A stretch of 28,190 nucleotides of DNA from a virus (IMGVR_UViG_3300042391_000610:1-28190); one strand, 5' to 3'. Positions 16,740 through 23,634 are shown, counted from the stretch's first letter. A program made the numbers and translations. The notes: generated by a model from the sequence alone, not told the origin.

Positions 16740-17320
16740 TGAAACCATTATTAATAGAACATACCTTATTTGAAGGAAAGATTAGCGAAGACCAAAACGG
16801 AAAGTTTTTGGTTAAGGGTGTTTTGCAAAGAGCTGATGCAGCAAATCAGAACAATCGTATATACCCTATGGCAATCTTAATGAGAGAGGCAAAGAAGTAC
16901 GATGTATTAATTAATGAAAGAAGAGCTTTGGGAGAATTAGACCATCCAGAATCGACTGTAATCAACCTTAAAAACGTTTCGCATAATATTGTAGAAATGC
17001 ATTTTGAAGGACAAGATTTAGTTGGGACAGTAGAAGTATTATCTACACCATCTGGAAACATTTTAAAAGAATTATTCAAAAACAATATTCGTTTAGGTAT
17101 TAGTAGTAGAGGATTAGGTTCAGTTAAACCAATGAGAAATGACCAGGTAATGGTACAAGAAGATTTTGAATTGATTGGATTTGATTTTGTTTCTAACCCT
17201 TCAACACACGGTGCATTTTTAACTCCTGTAAACGAAGGTGTAAGTAGAGAAATAGATGAGTGTGGTAGATTCTGTAAGGCACAAGATTTAATGAGACAAA
17301 TTATAGAGGAATTAAACTAA
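16739..17320 (+). CDS. gp21: Prohead maturation protease (T4 gp21 homologue)
   Basis: A 193-residue serine protease of the T4 gp21/herpesvirus assemblin type. It cuts scaffold, capsid and internal proteins after (L/I)xE and then destroys itself inside the prohead. It has the typical N-terminal strand region (GKFLVKGVLQRADAANQNNRIYP), the catalytic-His motif GELDHPE (H69) and the nucleophile motif LGISSRGLGS (S122 or S123), followed by FELIGFDFVSNPST. T4 gp21 is about 212 residues, so this is near full length. The start overlaps the endolysin stop (TAATG), and the stop overlaps the next start. The presence of this enzyme is the basis for searching other head proteins for its cut sites. Confidence 0.95.
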   Translation: MKPLLIEHTLFEGKISEDQNGKFLVKGVLQRADAANQNNRIYPMAILMREAKKYDVLINERRALGELDHPESTVINLKNVSHNIVEMHFEGQDLVGTVEVLSTPSGNILKELFKNNIRLGISSRGLGSVKPMRNDQVMVQEDFELIGFDFVSNPSTHGAFLTPVNEGVSREIDECGRFCKAQDLMRQIIEELN

Positions 17321-17622
17321 TGATAAAGTTAAAAGATTTATTGGGTGAAGCATACAATCCAGCAGAAGCATTCAACAAAAAGGTTAGTAAAATGACCGAT
17401 AATAACGAACATACTGGAGCTACAATTGAATTGGCAATCTATATGGATGATAGAGATGCACTTACTAAATTGAACCAAATCAAAAAAAGACAGGATATTA
17501 AGGGTTCAATTGCAAGTAATAAAGATGCAAATGAAAGAAATAGTATTTTTAATAAATTGTTAAGAAAAGCAAAGAAAGAATTATCCGAAAAGGACTATAA
17601 ATTAATCAATAGTTCATTTTAA
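17320..17622 (+). CDS. Small head-region protein with possible capsid-targeting N-terminus
   Basis: A 100-residue basic, helical protein starting MIKLKDLLGEAYNP. The first ten residues resemble those of the next gene (MIKLKKLMGEG), and LGE-A fits the prohead protease site, as in T4 internal proteins whose short N-terminal targeting peptide is cut off. The rest (EHTGATIELAIYMDD, then Lys-rich helices) shows no enzyme motif. An SD (GAGGA, 9 nt before the ATG) lies in the end of the protease gene, whose stop overlaps the ATG. It may be packaged with the DNA, but this is inferred from the N-terminus and context. Confidence 0.65.
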   Translation: MIKLKDLLGEAYNPAEAFNKKVSKMTDNNEHTGATIELAIYMDDRDALTKLNQIKKRQDIKGSIASNKDANERNSIFNKLLRKAKKELSEKDYKLINSSF

Positions 17623-17632
17623 TATATTTATA
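17623..17632 (+). promoter_or_regulatory. TATATTTATA box, candidate late promoter
   Basis: Exact copy starting 1 nt after the preceding stop codon and ending 5 nt before the ATG at 17638. As at 4425, the spacing implies a nearly leaderless mRNA, or a use other than promoter. Confidence 0.5.
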
Positions 17633-17637
17633 ATAGT

Positions 17638-18486
17638 ATGATAAAGTTAAAAAAATTAATGGGTGAAGGTGAAGATAAGAAAGCACCTTCTCCGATGCAT
17701 AACGAAGCAAGAAGACATTTCTTAGAAGTAATTTCTACCTATAAAGCATTTGGTAGAAAGTTACAAGCTGAACATGATTTAGCAGAAATTGCAAATACAT
17801 TGGGTGGTATCGTAGATGCTGCAACAACATTCGCAGTAAAAGAAAGTGGAAATAACTTTGACCCTGCAACGGTTAAACGTAATATGGGTGATTTAGGAAA
17901 GTTATCAGCACAATTCGAAAAGAGTGCAAACGAAGCAAAACAATTACAACAAAGAATGAGTTCTCTATATGAAGATATGGGACACGTTTTAGGTAGATAC
18001 TTTGATATGCAAGAAATTAGTGATGAAGATGCTGATTTTAGATTAGGTAAAAGACCTCCTAAAATGGAATCTTCTAAGTTAAGTGCATTAATGCCTCAAC
18101 AACAAAATGAAGCAGAAGGTCCTTGTTGGAAAGGATATAAACAAATTGGAATGAAAGATAAAGGGGGTAGACAAGTTCCTAATTGTGTTCCAAATGAATC
18201 GATAGTAAATGAAGGTAATACGGCATACGAAACATTAATGTTAATTAGAAATTTAGAACAAACAAATAAACTATTAGCAAACGACCTTAAAACAAGCAAA
18301 GGATTACCTAACGATAAAAAAGAAAATATCAAAAAATCTATTGTAGTAAATCAGGGTTTAATAAATTATTACAAAGAAAACTATAAAAATCTTAAAAATA
18401 ACGAATCAGTAGTAAAAGAAAGCAAATCAGATTGTGGATGTAATAAAGTACATGACTGTGGTTGTGGTGGACATCATATACACTAA
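17638..18486 (+). CDS. Head-region protein with GPCWKGYKQ motif and Cys/His-rich tail
   Basis: A 282-residue protein. Residues 1-10 (MIKLKKLMGE) resemble the previous protein's start. Residues 20-130 are helical (ARRHFLEVISTYKAFGRKLQ and on). PCWKGYKQIGMKDKGGR with NCVPNE (162-187) is a small motif I recall from various phage structural proteins. A second helical part follows, and the last 18 residues contain four Cys and four His (DCGC, HDCGC, HHIH), a probable metal site. No catalytic motif is seen. It lies between the protease and the bS21/scaffold genes, so it is probably a prohead or minor head component. Start choice rests on the shared N-terminus with the neighbour. Confidence 0.7.
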   Translation: MIKLKKLMGEGEDKKAPSPMHNEARRHFLEVISTYKAFGRKLQAEHDLAEIANTLGGIVDAATTFAVKESGNNFDPATVKRNMGDLGKLSAQFEKSANEAKQLQQRMSSLYEDMGHVLGRYFDMQEISDEDADFRLGKRPPKMESSKLSALMPQQQNEAEGPCWKGYKQIGMKDKGGRQVPNCVPNESIVNEGNTAYETLMLIRNLEQTNKLLANDLKTSKGLPNDKKENIKKSIVVNQGLINYYKENYKNLKNNESVVKESKSDCGCNKVHDCGCGGHHIH

Positions 18487-18500
18487 AAAATAAAATAACA

Positions 18501-18740
18501 ATGAGTACAAATTATAGAGCATTTAAAGTAAGTATAGTATCTAGTTCAGTTGCATTAGGTAAAGGAACAGCATATCCAAACGTATGGGGTATTATGAGAG
18601 GTGAAGGAAATCCAAGTGGTAGTATTAATTTGGAAGGTGGTGGAAGTATCAATTTAACTTCGATTGATAATCACCAAATATTTCCTTGTTACCCAAAATC
18701 AGTTACACTATCATCGGGTGCAATTATAATATTAGAATAA
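18501..18740 (+). CDS. Small beta-rich protein, candidate minor structural protein
   Basis: A 79-residue product starting at the ATG at 18501; an upstream in-frame GTG would extend it into the previous gene and is less likely. The leader is A-rich with no SD. The sequence is Gly/Ser-rich and probably all beta (GSINLEGGGSINLTSIDNHQ), ending FPCYPKSVTLSSGAIIILE, a pattern I associate with short phage structural proteins. No enzyme motif, signal or membrane segment. Neighbours are head and translation genes. Function unknown. Confidence 0.6.
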   Translation: MSTNYRAFKVSIVSSSVALGKGTAYPNVWGIMRGEGNPSGSINLEGGGSINLTSIDNHQIFPCYPKSVTLSSGAIIILE

Positions 18741-18763
18741 TTAAGTTACAAATAAAATAAAGA

Positions 18764-19003
18764 ATGATTATTATCGACAACGTCAACAACGACAATTTAC
18801 AAAAAGCGTTAAAGACATTAAAAAAGAAATGGCAGGATTCTAAGACGGTTGAGCAATTAAGAGATAGAAAATATTTCACAAAACCTTCTGCTAAAAAAAG
18901 AGTTCAAAAAGAAGCGGCAGTTAGAAAACAATTAAGAACATCTAAAAACGCAATTGAATTCTTAAATTTAAAACAAATTCCGAAAAAATTCATCGGACTT
19001 TAA
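18764..19003 (+). CDS. rpsU: Ribosomal protein bS21 homologue
   Basis: A 79-residue phage version of small-subunit protein bS21. The diagnostic region is NLQKALKTLKKKWQD followed by LRDRKYFTKPSAKKRVQKEAA, matching the bacterial pattern (RELRSRQxFTKPSxxRRxKK). The first 55 residues cover the conserved core, and a C-terminal extension ending IPKKFIGL differs from host proteins. bS21 sits near the anti-SD end of 16S rRNA on the 30S platform; in Bacteroidota it helps hide the anti-SD. Phage-encoded bS21 is known from many uncultured phages, where it is thought to replace the host protein late in infection. It lies directly upstream of the scaffold and capsid genes. The start is A-rich with no SD. 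Assignment is strong; effect on translation is inferred. Confidence 0.88.
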   Translation: MIIIDNVNNDNLQKALKTLKKKWQDSKTVEQLRDRKYFTKPSAKKRVQKEAAVRKQLRTSKNAIEFLNLKQIPKKFIGL

Positions 19004-19178
19004 TCGTTTTCTACAAAAAGTATATATGTATATTATATATTCTACATAATGTAGGATTTAATTTATTTAAGATACTCGATGAATACTCTATCTGATATAG
19101 AGTTCCGAAAGAATATCAAAATTCTATTTAAGCCGCCTAATCCTATAATGGCTTAACAAATCAAAAGGACATAAAGAA
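19004..19178 (+). promoter_or_regulatory. Structured leader of the scaffold-capsid transcript
   Basis: A 175-nt gap without a gene. It starts with an A/T-rich stretch holding a weak variant of the promoter-like box (TATATGTATA, 19023-19032). Four successive hairpins follow: 19042-19046 with 19050-19054 (5 bp); 19085-19091 with 19097-19103 (7 bp); 19110-19114 with 19121-19125 (5 bp); and 19128-19135 with 19149-19156 (8 bp including one G-T pair). An SD, AAAGGA at 19164-19169, comes 9 nt before the scaffold ATG. None of the hairpins is followed by a T-run, so they are not classic terminators. They may stabilise the mRNA or control translation. Confidence 0.5.
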
Positions 19179-20402
19179 ATGGCAAGTTCAAAATTATTGA
19201 AAGAAGCAATCGCTGATGCTAAAGCTGTTCGCGAAACTGCCTTGGCTAATGCTAAGATTCAGTTAGAAGAAGCTTTTACACCAAGATTGAAGTCTATGCT
19301 ATCTCAAAAGTTAAGAGCTGAAGCTGAAGACAAAGCATCTGATGAAGATGAAATGAAAGAAGCTTATGGTGATGACGAAGAGAAAGAAGAAGACAAAATG
19401 GAAGAAGATTACAACTCTTCTAACATTGGTGCTGGCAGTGGTGGTACAACATCAGGTCAGAACAACAAAAAACCAACCGAACACAACGCTGGTGCTGAAG
19501 ACAAATTAGGTGCAGCGGATGTTACATCGACTTCTAAAAAACCAGAAGCTGAAGTAGAAGATTACAAATTTGAAAAATCTATTACAGAAGAAAATGATGA
19601 AGAAGAAGAATTAGCAACCGAAGGTGATGAGTACGGTAATGATGACCAGCAACAACACGCTGAGCCAGATGCAGATAATGCAGGTGGTGCAAGTGATTAC
19701 GATGCTGATAATCAACAATCAGAAGATGACTTAGATTTAGAAGCAATCATTAAAGAGTTGGAAGACGAATTACATGGTGGTTCTGATGATATGGAATCAG
19801 AAGATGATTACAATGCAATGGGACATGATGATGTTCAAGATGAATCAGCTGATGAAGTTGATACAGTAATGAATGCAGATGAACCAGATGCGGTAATTGC
19901 TCGTAACGAAAGTGACGACAAAGATGAAGATGACGATATGAATATCGAAGAAATCATCAAAGAATTAGAAGATGAAGAAAAAGCTGAAGAAGAAGAAAAA
20001 GAGAAAGTAGAAGAATCAAAAAGATTGAAGAAAGAATTAGCAGAAGCTATTTCAGTAATCAAATCATTGAAATCTACAATCAATGAAGTAAACTTATTGA
20101 ACGCTAAATTATTGTTCTCTAATAAATTATTTAGAAGTTATAACTTAACTAACGAACAAAAATCAAAAGTAATTGATTCTTTAGATAGAACAAATACAGT
20201 TAGAGAAGTGAAACTTGTTTACTCAACATTAGCTGAATCTATGAAATTTGCAACTAACTCTCCAAAGAAGAGTTCTAAGCCAATGGCTGAAGGTGCAAGC
20301 AGAGTTCAGACTAGTACAAAACCAACAGCTCAAAAAGCAATCGTTAGCGAAGGTACAACTTACGCAAACAGATTTAAAGAGTTAGCTGGAATTTTAAAAT
20401 AA
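19179..20402 (+). CDS. gp22: Prohead scaffold core protein (T4 gp22 homologue)
   Basis: A 407-residue, extremely acidic protein that forms the internal scaffold of the prohead and is later digested by gp21. Asp/Glu-rich low-complexity blocks fill residues 45-290. The C-terminal third holds the conserved gp22-type helical region: KSLKSTINEVNLLNAKLLF, then FRSYNLTNEQKSKVIDSLDR and TVREVKLVYSTLAES. Possible protease sites occur at LKE-A (residue 9) and LEE-A (about residue 30). A strong SD precedes the ATG. It follows a structured leader and lies directly before the capsid gene, as in T4. At 407 residues it is longer than T4 gp22 (269), mainly from the acidic repeats. Confidence 0.9.
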   Translation: MASSKLLKEAIADAKAVRETALANAKIQLEEAFTPRLKSMLSQKLRAEAEDKASDEDEMKEAYGDDEEKEEDKMEEDYNSSNIGAGSGGTTSGQNNKKPTEHNAGAEDKLGAADVTSTSKKPEAEVEDYKFEKSITEENDEEEELATEGDEYGNDDQQQHAEPDADNAGGASDYDADNQQSEDDLDLEAIIKELEDELHGGSDDMESEDDYNAMGHDDVQDESADEVDTVMNADEPDAVIARNESDDKDEDDDMNIEEIIKELEDEEKAEEEEKEKVEESKRLKKELAEAISVIKSLKSTINEVNLLNAKLLFSNKLFRSYNLTNEQKSKVIDSLDRTNTVREVKLVYSTLAESMKFATNSPKKSSKPMAEGASRVQTSTKPTAQKAIVSEGTTYANRFKELAGILK

Positions 20403-20426
20403 CAAAAAAAATAAGGAAAAAACAAA

Positions 20427-22055
20427 ATGGCAAATTTTGATTTATCGAAACTTATGGAAGGCAAAAACCCAACATCTATTATGCTTGAGCAGACTAGAGG
20501 ATTAAAATCTAAGTGGGAAAAAACTGGTCTTTTAGAAGGAATAGACAACAAACCTCAACAACACGCAATGGCTGTGTTACTTGAAAACCAAGCAAAACAA
20601 TTGCTTGATGAAGCAACTGGAACAAGTACAACTGGTGGTTCTGAAGAATGGAGTGGCGTAGCTCTTCCATTAGTAAGAAGAATCTTTGGTGAAATCGCTG
20701 CGAAAGAATTCGTAAGTGTTCAACCAATGAACTTACCATCAGGTTTGATTTTCTACATGGACTTCAAATATGGTACATCAACAAACGGATTTACTAAGGG
20801 TGATTCTATCTATGGTAATTCTGGTGCAGTAGGTAAAGATTCTTTATCTCCAGCTGGTGACAAATTAGGTTCTACACAATCTCCAACAGGTGGTTTGTAT
20901 GGTGCTGGAAGATTTGGTTACACAGTTAATGATGCACAATCTTCATCAGTTGCAAATTTATGGTCAACATCTTCAGTATCTTTTGCTGATGTAAGCTATG
21001 ATAGTAACTTCGTTGCTACTGGTTCATACAAGAAAGTAACTGTGGGTATTCCTTCAGATGCTGATTTTAATGCAGTTAAAGCATTTACAATTGCTGGTGC
21101 ACAAATCACCGGTGATATTTATCCTCAATTTACAGCTATTAGTAGTACAAATGTAACTTTCATCACCAACGAGATAACTGGTATATTAACTGGTTCATTA
21201 GTGCTTAACTATGAAAAACAACCAACTGCAGCTAATAGAGGTGATTATGAAGATAGAGATGCAGATAGATTAAATGACGTTGCTGACGGAAATTCTTTGA
21301 ATATCCCTCAAGTTGACTTAGAATTGAAATCTGAAGCAATCGTTGCTAAGACTCGTAAGTTGAAAGCAGTGTGGACTCCTGAATTGGCACAAGATTTAAA
21401 CGCTTATCATTCAATTGATGCAGAAGCTGAATTAACTTCTATGTTATCTGAGTACATCTCTTTAGAGATTGATTTAGAAATCTTAGATATGTTAAAAGCT
21501 AACGCATTAACTACTGAATATTGGTCTTTAAAAGTTGGTCAAGAATGGAACGGTTCTGGATTCTCAATTGATTCTGATGTAGCTGCAGCTTCTGCATACA
21601 CAAGAAACACTTGGTTTCAAACTTTAGGTACTAAATTAAATAAAGTATCTAACAAAATTCACCAATTGACTATGAGAGGTGGTGCAAACTTTTTAGTAGC
21701 ATCTCCTGACGTATGTACAATCTTAGAATCAATTCCAGCGTTCTCTGTATCTGCTGATAAAGATGCTAAGCAATTTGCAGCTGGTGTAACTCAAGTAGGT
21801 TCTATTGCAAACAGATATACTGTTTACAAAAACCCTTACATGACTGAAAATGTAATCTTAATGGGTTATAAAGGAAATAACTTCTTGGAAACTGGTGCCG
21901 TTTACGCTCCTTACGTTCCATTGATTTTAACTCCTTTGGTTTACGATCCAGATAACTTCACACCAAGAAGAGGTGTTATGACTAGATACGCTAAGAAACT
22001 AGTTAGACCTGAATTCTTCGGTAAAGTTGTAATCGGTGACTTGAACTTATTATAA
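20427..22055 (+). CDS. gp23: Major capsid protein (T4 gp23 homologue)
   Basis: A 542-residue HK97-fold capsid subunit. Recognisable gp23 segments are PLVRRIFGEIAAKEFVSVQPM, then the most conserved ELAQDLNAYHSIDAEAEL (about residues 319-336), and the C-terminal end with YKGNNFLETGAVYAPYVPL, DPDNFTPRRGVMTRYAKK. T4 gp23 loses 65 N-terminal residues after LTE-A. Here LDE-A at residue 62/63 is an equivalent site, so the mature subunit would begin ATGTSTTGG. AAGGA (20413-20417) lies 9 nt before the ATG, consistent with strong expression. A terminator follows at 22079. Assignment is secure. Confidence 0.97.
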   Translation: MANFDLSKLMEGKNPTSIMLEQTRGLKSKWEKTGLLEGIDNKPQQHAMAVLLENQAKQLLDEATGTSTTGGSEEWSGVALPLVRRIFGEIAAKEFVSVQPMNLPSGLIFYMDFKYGTSTNGFTKGDSIYGNSGAVGKDSLSPAGDKLGSTQSPTGGLYGAGRFGYTVNDAQSSSVANLWSTSSVSFADVSYDSNFVATGSYKKVTVGIPSDADFNAVKAFTIAGAQITGDIYPQFTAISSTNVTFITNEITGILTGSLVLNYEKQPTAANRGDYEDRDADRLNDVADGNSLNIPQVDLELKSEAIVAKTRKLKAVWTPELAQDLNAYHSIDAEAELTSMLSEYISLEIDLEILDMLKANALTTEYWSLKVGQEWNGSGFSIDSDVAAASAYTRNTWFQTLGTKLNKVSNKIHQLTMRGGANFLVASPDVCTILESIPAFSVSADKDAKQFAAGVTQVGSIANRYTVYKNPYMTENVILMGYKGNNFLETGAVYAPYVPLILTPLVYDPDNFTPRRGVMTRYAKKLVRPEFFGKVVIGDLNLL

Positions 22056-22078
22056 TCTTTAAGAAAATAATAAAAATA

Positions 22079-22107
22079 GGAAAGGGGGTAGAAATACCTC
22101 CTTTTTT
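22079..22107 (+). terminator. Rho-independent terminator after the capsid gene
   Basis: Stem AAAGGGGGTA (22081-22090) pairs with TACCTCCTTT (22095-22104), ten pairs with one G-T, closed by a GAAA tetraloop. The T-run continues to 22107. It ends the head transcript 24 nt after the capsid stop. Confidence 0.9.
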
Positions 22108-22118
22108 ATGTCATTTTT

Positions 22119-22128
22119 TATATTTATA
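22119..22128 (+). promoter_or_regulatory. TATATTTATA box, candidate late promoter
   Basis: Exact copy 11 nt after the terminator T-run. It ends 38 nt before the ATG at 22167, giving a leader that contains AAGGA (22154-22158). Terminator and new promoter back to back make this the clearest promoter context in the window. Confidence 0.65.
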
Positions 22129-22166
22129 TTTGAACAAAAATAAAAACAAAAAAAAGGATTAATAAA

Positions 22167-22478
22167 ATGTCTAGAGTAAAAAGAATTTTCCCTGAATTAC
22201 CTGATGTAACTCCAGTAGCAGGAACAAAGATTTTAGTAACAGATGCAGAAAATTTCGCATTTGGATATGCAGATGTAAGTACATTACAAGTAACATTGGA
22301 TGGTACAGGTTTAGCAAGTGATGCTGCTTTGAGTGCAGTTAGTGCTTCATTTGCTTCAGTAAGTAGAGTATATAACATTAGTGGTAGTTTTGCAAATGAT
22401 GGTGCAGCAGCTGCAGCAAACATCCCAGTAGGTGGATTGTATCACACATCTGGTACAGTTAAAGTTAGATTATCATAA
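22167..22478 (+). CDS. Small virion-like protein in its own transcription unit
   Basis: A 103-residue, Ala/Ser-rich protein. It starts with SRVKRIFPELPDVTPVAGTKI, has a central low-complexity Ala/Ser helix (SDAALSAVSASFASVS), and ends IPVGGLYHTSGTVKVRLS, a C-terminal pattern I associate with small phage capsid or fibre-base proteins. No signal or membrane segment. It has its own promoter-like box, a strong SD (8 nt from the ATG) and a terminator right after it, a layout expected for a protein made in high amounts. A head decoration or similar virion part is the best guess; I do not recognise a characterised family. Confidence 0.7.
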   Translation: MSRVKRIFPELPDVTPVAGTKILVTDAENFAFGYADVSTLQVTLDGTGLASDAALSAVSASFASVSRVYNISGSFANDGAAAAANIPVGGLYHTSGTVKVRLS

Positions 22479-22496
22479 TTTAATTTGAATAATAAG

Positions 22497-22523
22497 AAAG
22501 GGAGTTTAGTTACTCCCTTTTTT
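22497..22523 (+). terminator. Rho-independent terminator
   Basis: Stem AAAGGGAGT (22497-22505) pairs perfectly with ACTCCCTTT (22512-22520), nine pairs around a 6-nt loop, with the T-run ending at 22523. It is followed by ATGTC as in the terminator at 22079, suggesting the two cassettes are related. Confidence 0.9.
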
Positions 22524-22531
22524 ATGTCGTA

Positions 22532-22541
22532 TATATTTATA
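22532..22541 (+). promoter_or_regulatory. TATATTTATA box, candidate late promoter
   Basis: Exact copy 9 nt after the terminator T-run and 11 nt before the ATG at 22553. Same terminator-then-box order as at 22079-22128. Confidence 0.6.
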
Positions 22542-22552
22542 TAAAAGTTCTA

Positions 22553-23602
22553 ATGGATAAAATTTATATAGTTACAGCGGGAGATTCATTTACAGATTCA
22601 CATGTAAAATTCGTAGATACTGATAATTCACAAACAGTTTTTGATGTAGTTAAAATGTTTAATGAAAAGATTGGATTATGTGCTCCAAACTATATGATGA
22701 AATATCAATTATTTTTATTAAAAGAATTAATTGATAAAGGAATTGAATTTGAATATTATAATGTAGGTAAAGGTTCTTCTGGTAATCATGTTATAACTCA
22801 TCGATATAGAAAACAAATAAATGAATTATTAGAAAAAGGTATTGACCCAAAAAAAATATATGGTACATTGCAATTAAGTGGTTTAGTTAGACCAACAAAT
22901 CCGGTATATGAAATTGAATTTGATTTACCAAATGTAGAAGGGGGCGAGTGGGATTATTTAAATAATATAGATGAATATACATTTGAATATAAAAATGTTT
23001 TAGAAGCACATCTTACAAATATGGAAAATATTATCAAATTTAATGTTGATAATGGTATTACAAATTTTAAAATGTTTTTTGGTTGGAATATTTTGTTTGA
23101 AGATGAATTAATTAAATATGAAGTAAAAGATAGATTTGAAAATATTGATACAAATTATTTTTTTATATTTCCATATACCGAAAAGGAAGATTTTGTAGCA
23201 CATAATTGTTCTGGAAATAAACGATTACTACAACAATTATTTGGAATAAAACCAAAATACTTCGCACCTGCTGGAAATTATGGTGGAATGAATGAATTTG
23301 TAAGAGAACATTGTAACGAAGGTGAATATTGGTATGGTGCATATAATGATCCACACTTAAACACATTCGGTAATTGGATTTGGTATATAAAGTTTTATAG
23401 ACAATTATTTCAAACTTGGAAAGTATTGGATGATGTTAATACAATAGAAACAAATACAAAAACATACAATATTTTACAAACAATATTTCAGATAAATTTC
23501 CAAACTTTTAAAGATAGTTACAATTTTGATTTCTCAAACAATGAAATTTGTATAGAAAAACAAGCAGAATATTATAAAAAGTATTTTATGAAACATAATT
23601 AG
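22553..23602 (+). CDS. Third SGNH/GDSL-hydrolase-like protein, between capsid and neck genes
   Basis: A 349-residue protein with an early GDSFTD motif (about residues 10-15, nucleophile Ser at 12), then YYNVGKGSSGNHVI (about 68-81), which fits the Gly/Asn block of SGNH proteins, and a C-terminal NDPHLNTFGNW that could give the Asp/His pair. It is not a close copy of the two upstream SGNH-like proteins, and its C-terminus is rich in Asn, Phe, Lys and Tyr. No signal peptide is visible. It has its own promoter-like box but no SD, and the next gene again has a box, so it may be a separately expressed accessory insertion in the structural cluster. A hydrolase or transferase acting on a virion or host-surface glycan is a guess. 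Confidence 0.6.
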   Translation: MDKIYIVTAGDSFTDSHVKFVDTDNSQTVFDVVKMFNEKIGLCAPNYMMKYQLFLLKELIDKGIEFEYYNVGKGSSGNHVITHRYRKQINELLEKGIDPKKIYGTLQLSGLVRPTNPVYEIEFDLPNVEGGEWDYLNNIDEYTFEYKNVLEAHLTNMENIIKFNVDNGITNFKMFFGWNILFEDELIKYEVKDRFENIDTNYFFIFPYTEKEDFVAHNCSGNKRLLQQLFGIKPKYFAPAGNYGGMNEFVREHCNEGEYWYGAYNDPHLNTFGNWIWYIKFYRQLFQTWKVLDDVNTIETNTKTYNILQTIFQINFQTFKDSYNFDFSNNEICIEKQAEYYKKYFMKHN

Positions 23603-23611
23603 AATATTTTT

Positions 23612-23621
23612 CATATTTATA
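23612..23621 (+). promoter_or_regulatory. CATATTTATA, one-mismatch copy of the promoter-like box
   Basis: Lies in the 32-nt gap before the neck gene, ending 13 nt before the ATG with AAGGA (23625-23629) between. One mismatch from TATATTTATA. Confidence 0.45.
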
Positions 23622-23634
23622 CAAAAGGAAAACA

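Noticed and set aside
18462-18500. GTG start extending the 18501 gene into the previous gene
   Set aside because: The extension only reads the Cys/His-rich end of the upstream gene in another frame; the ATG at 18501 sits in an A-rich leader like its neighbours.
19128-19156. Terminator or tRNA in the gap before the scaffold gene
   Set aside because: The 8-bp hairpin is not followed by a T-run, and no cloverleaf or CCA-like end can be folded.
19835-20083. Minus-strand serine-rich reading frame in the scaffold gene
   Set aside because: A reverse shadow of GAA/GAT-rich acidic codons, not a gene.
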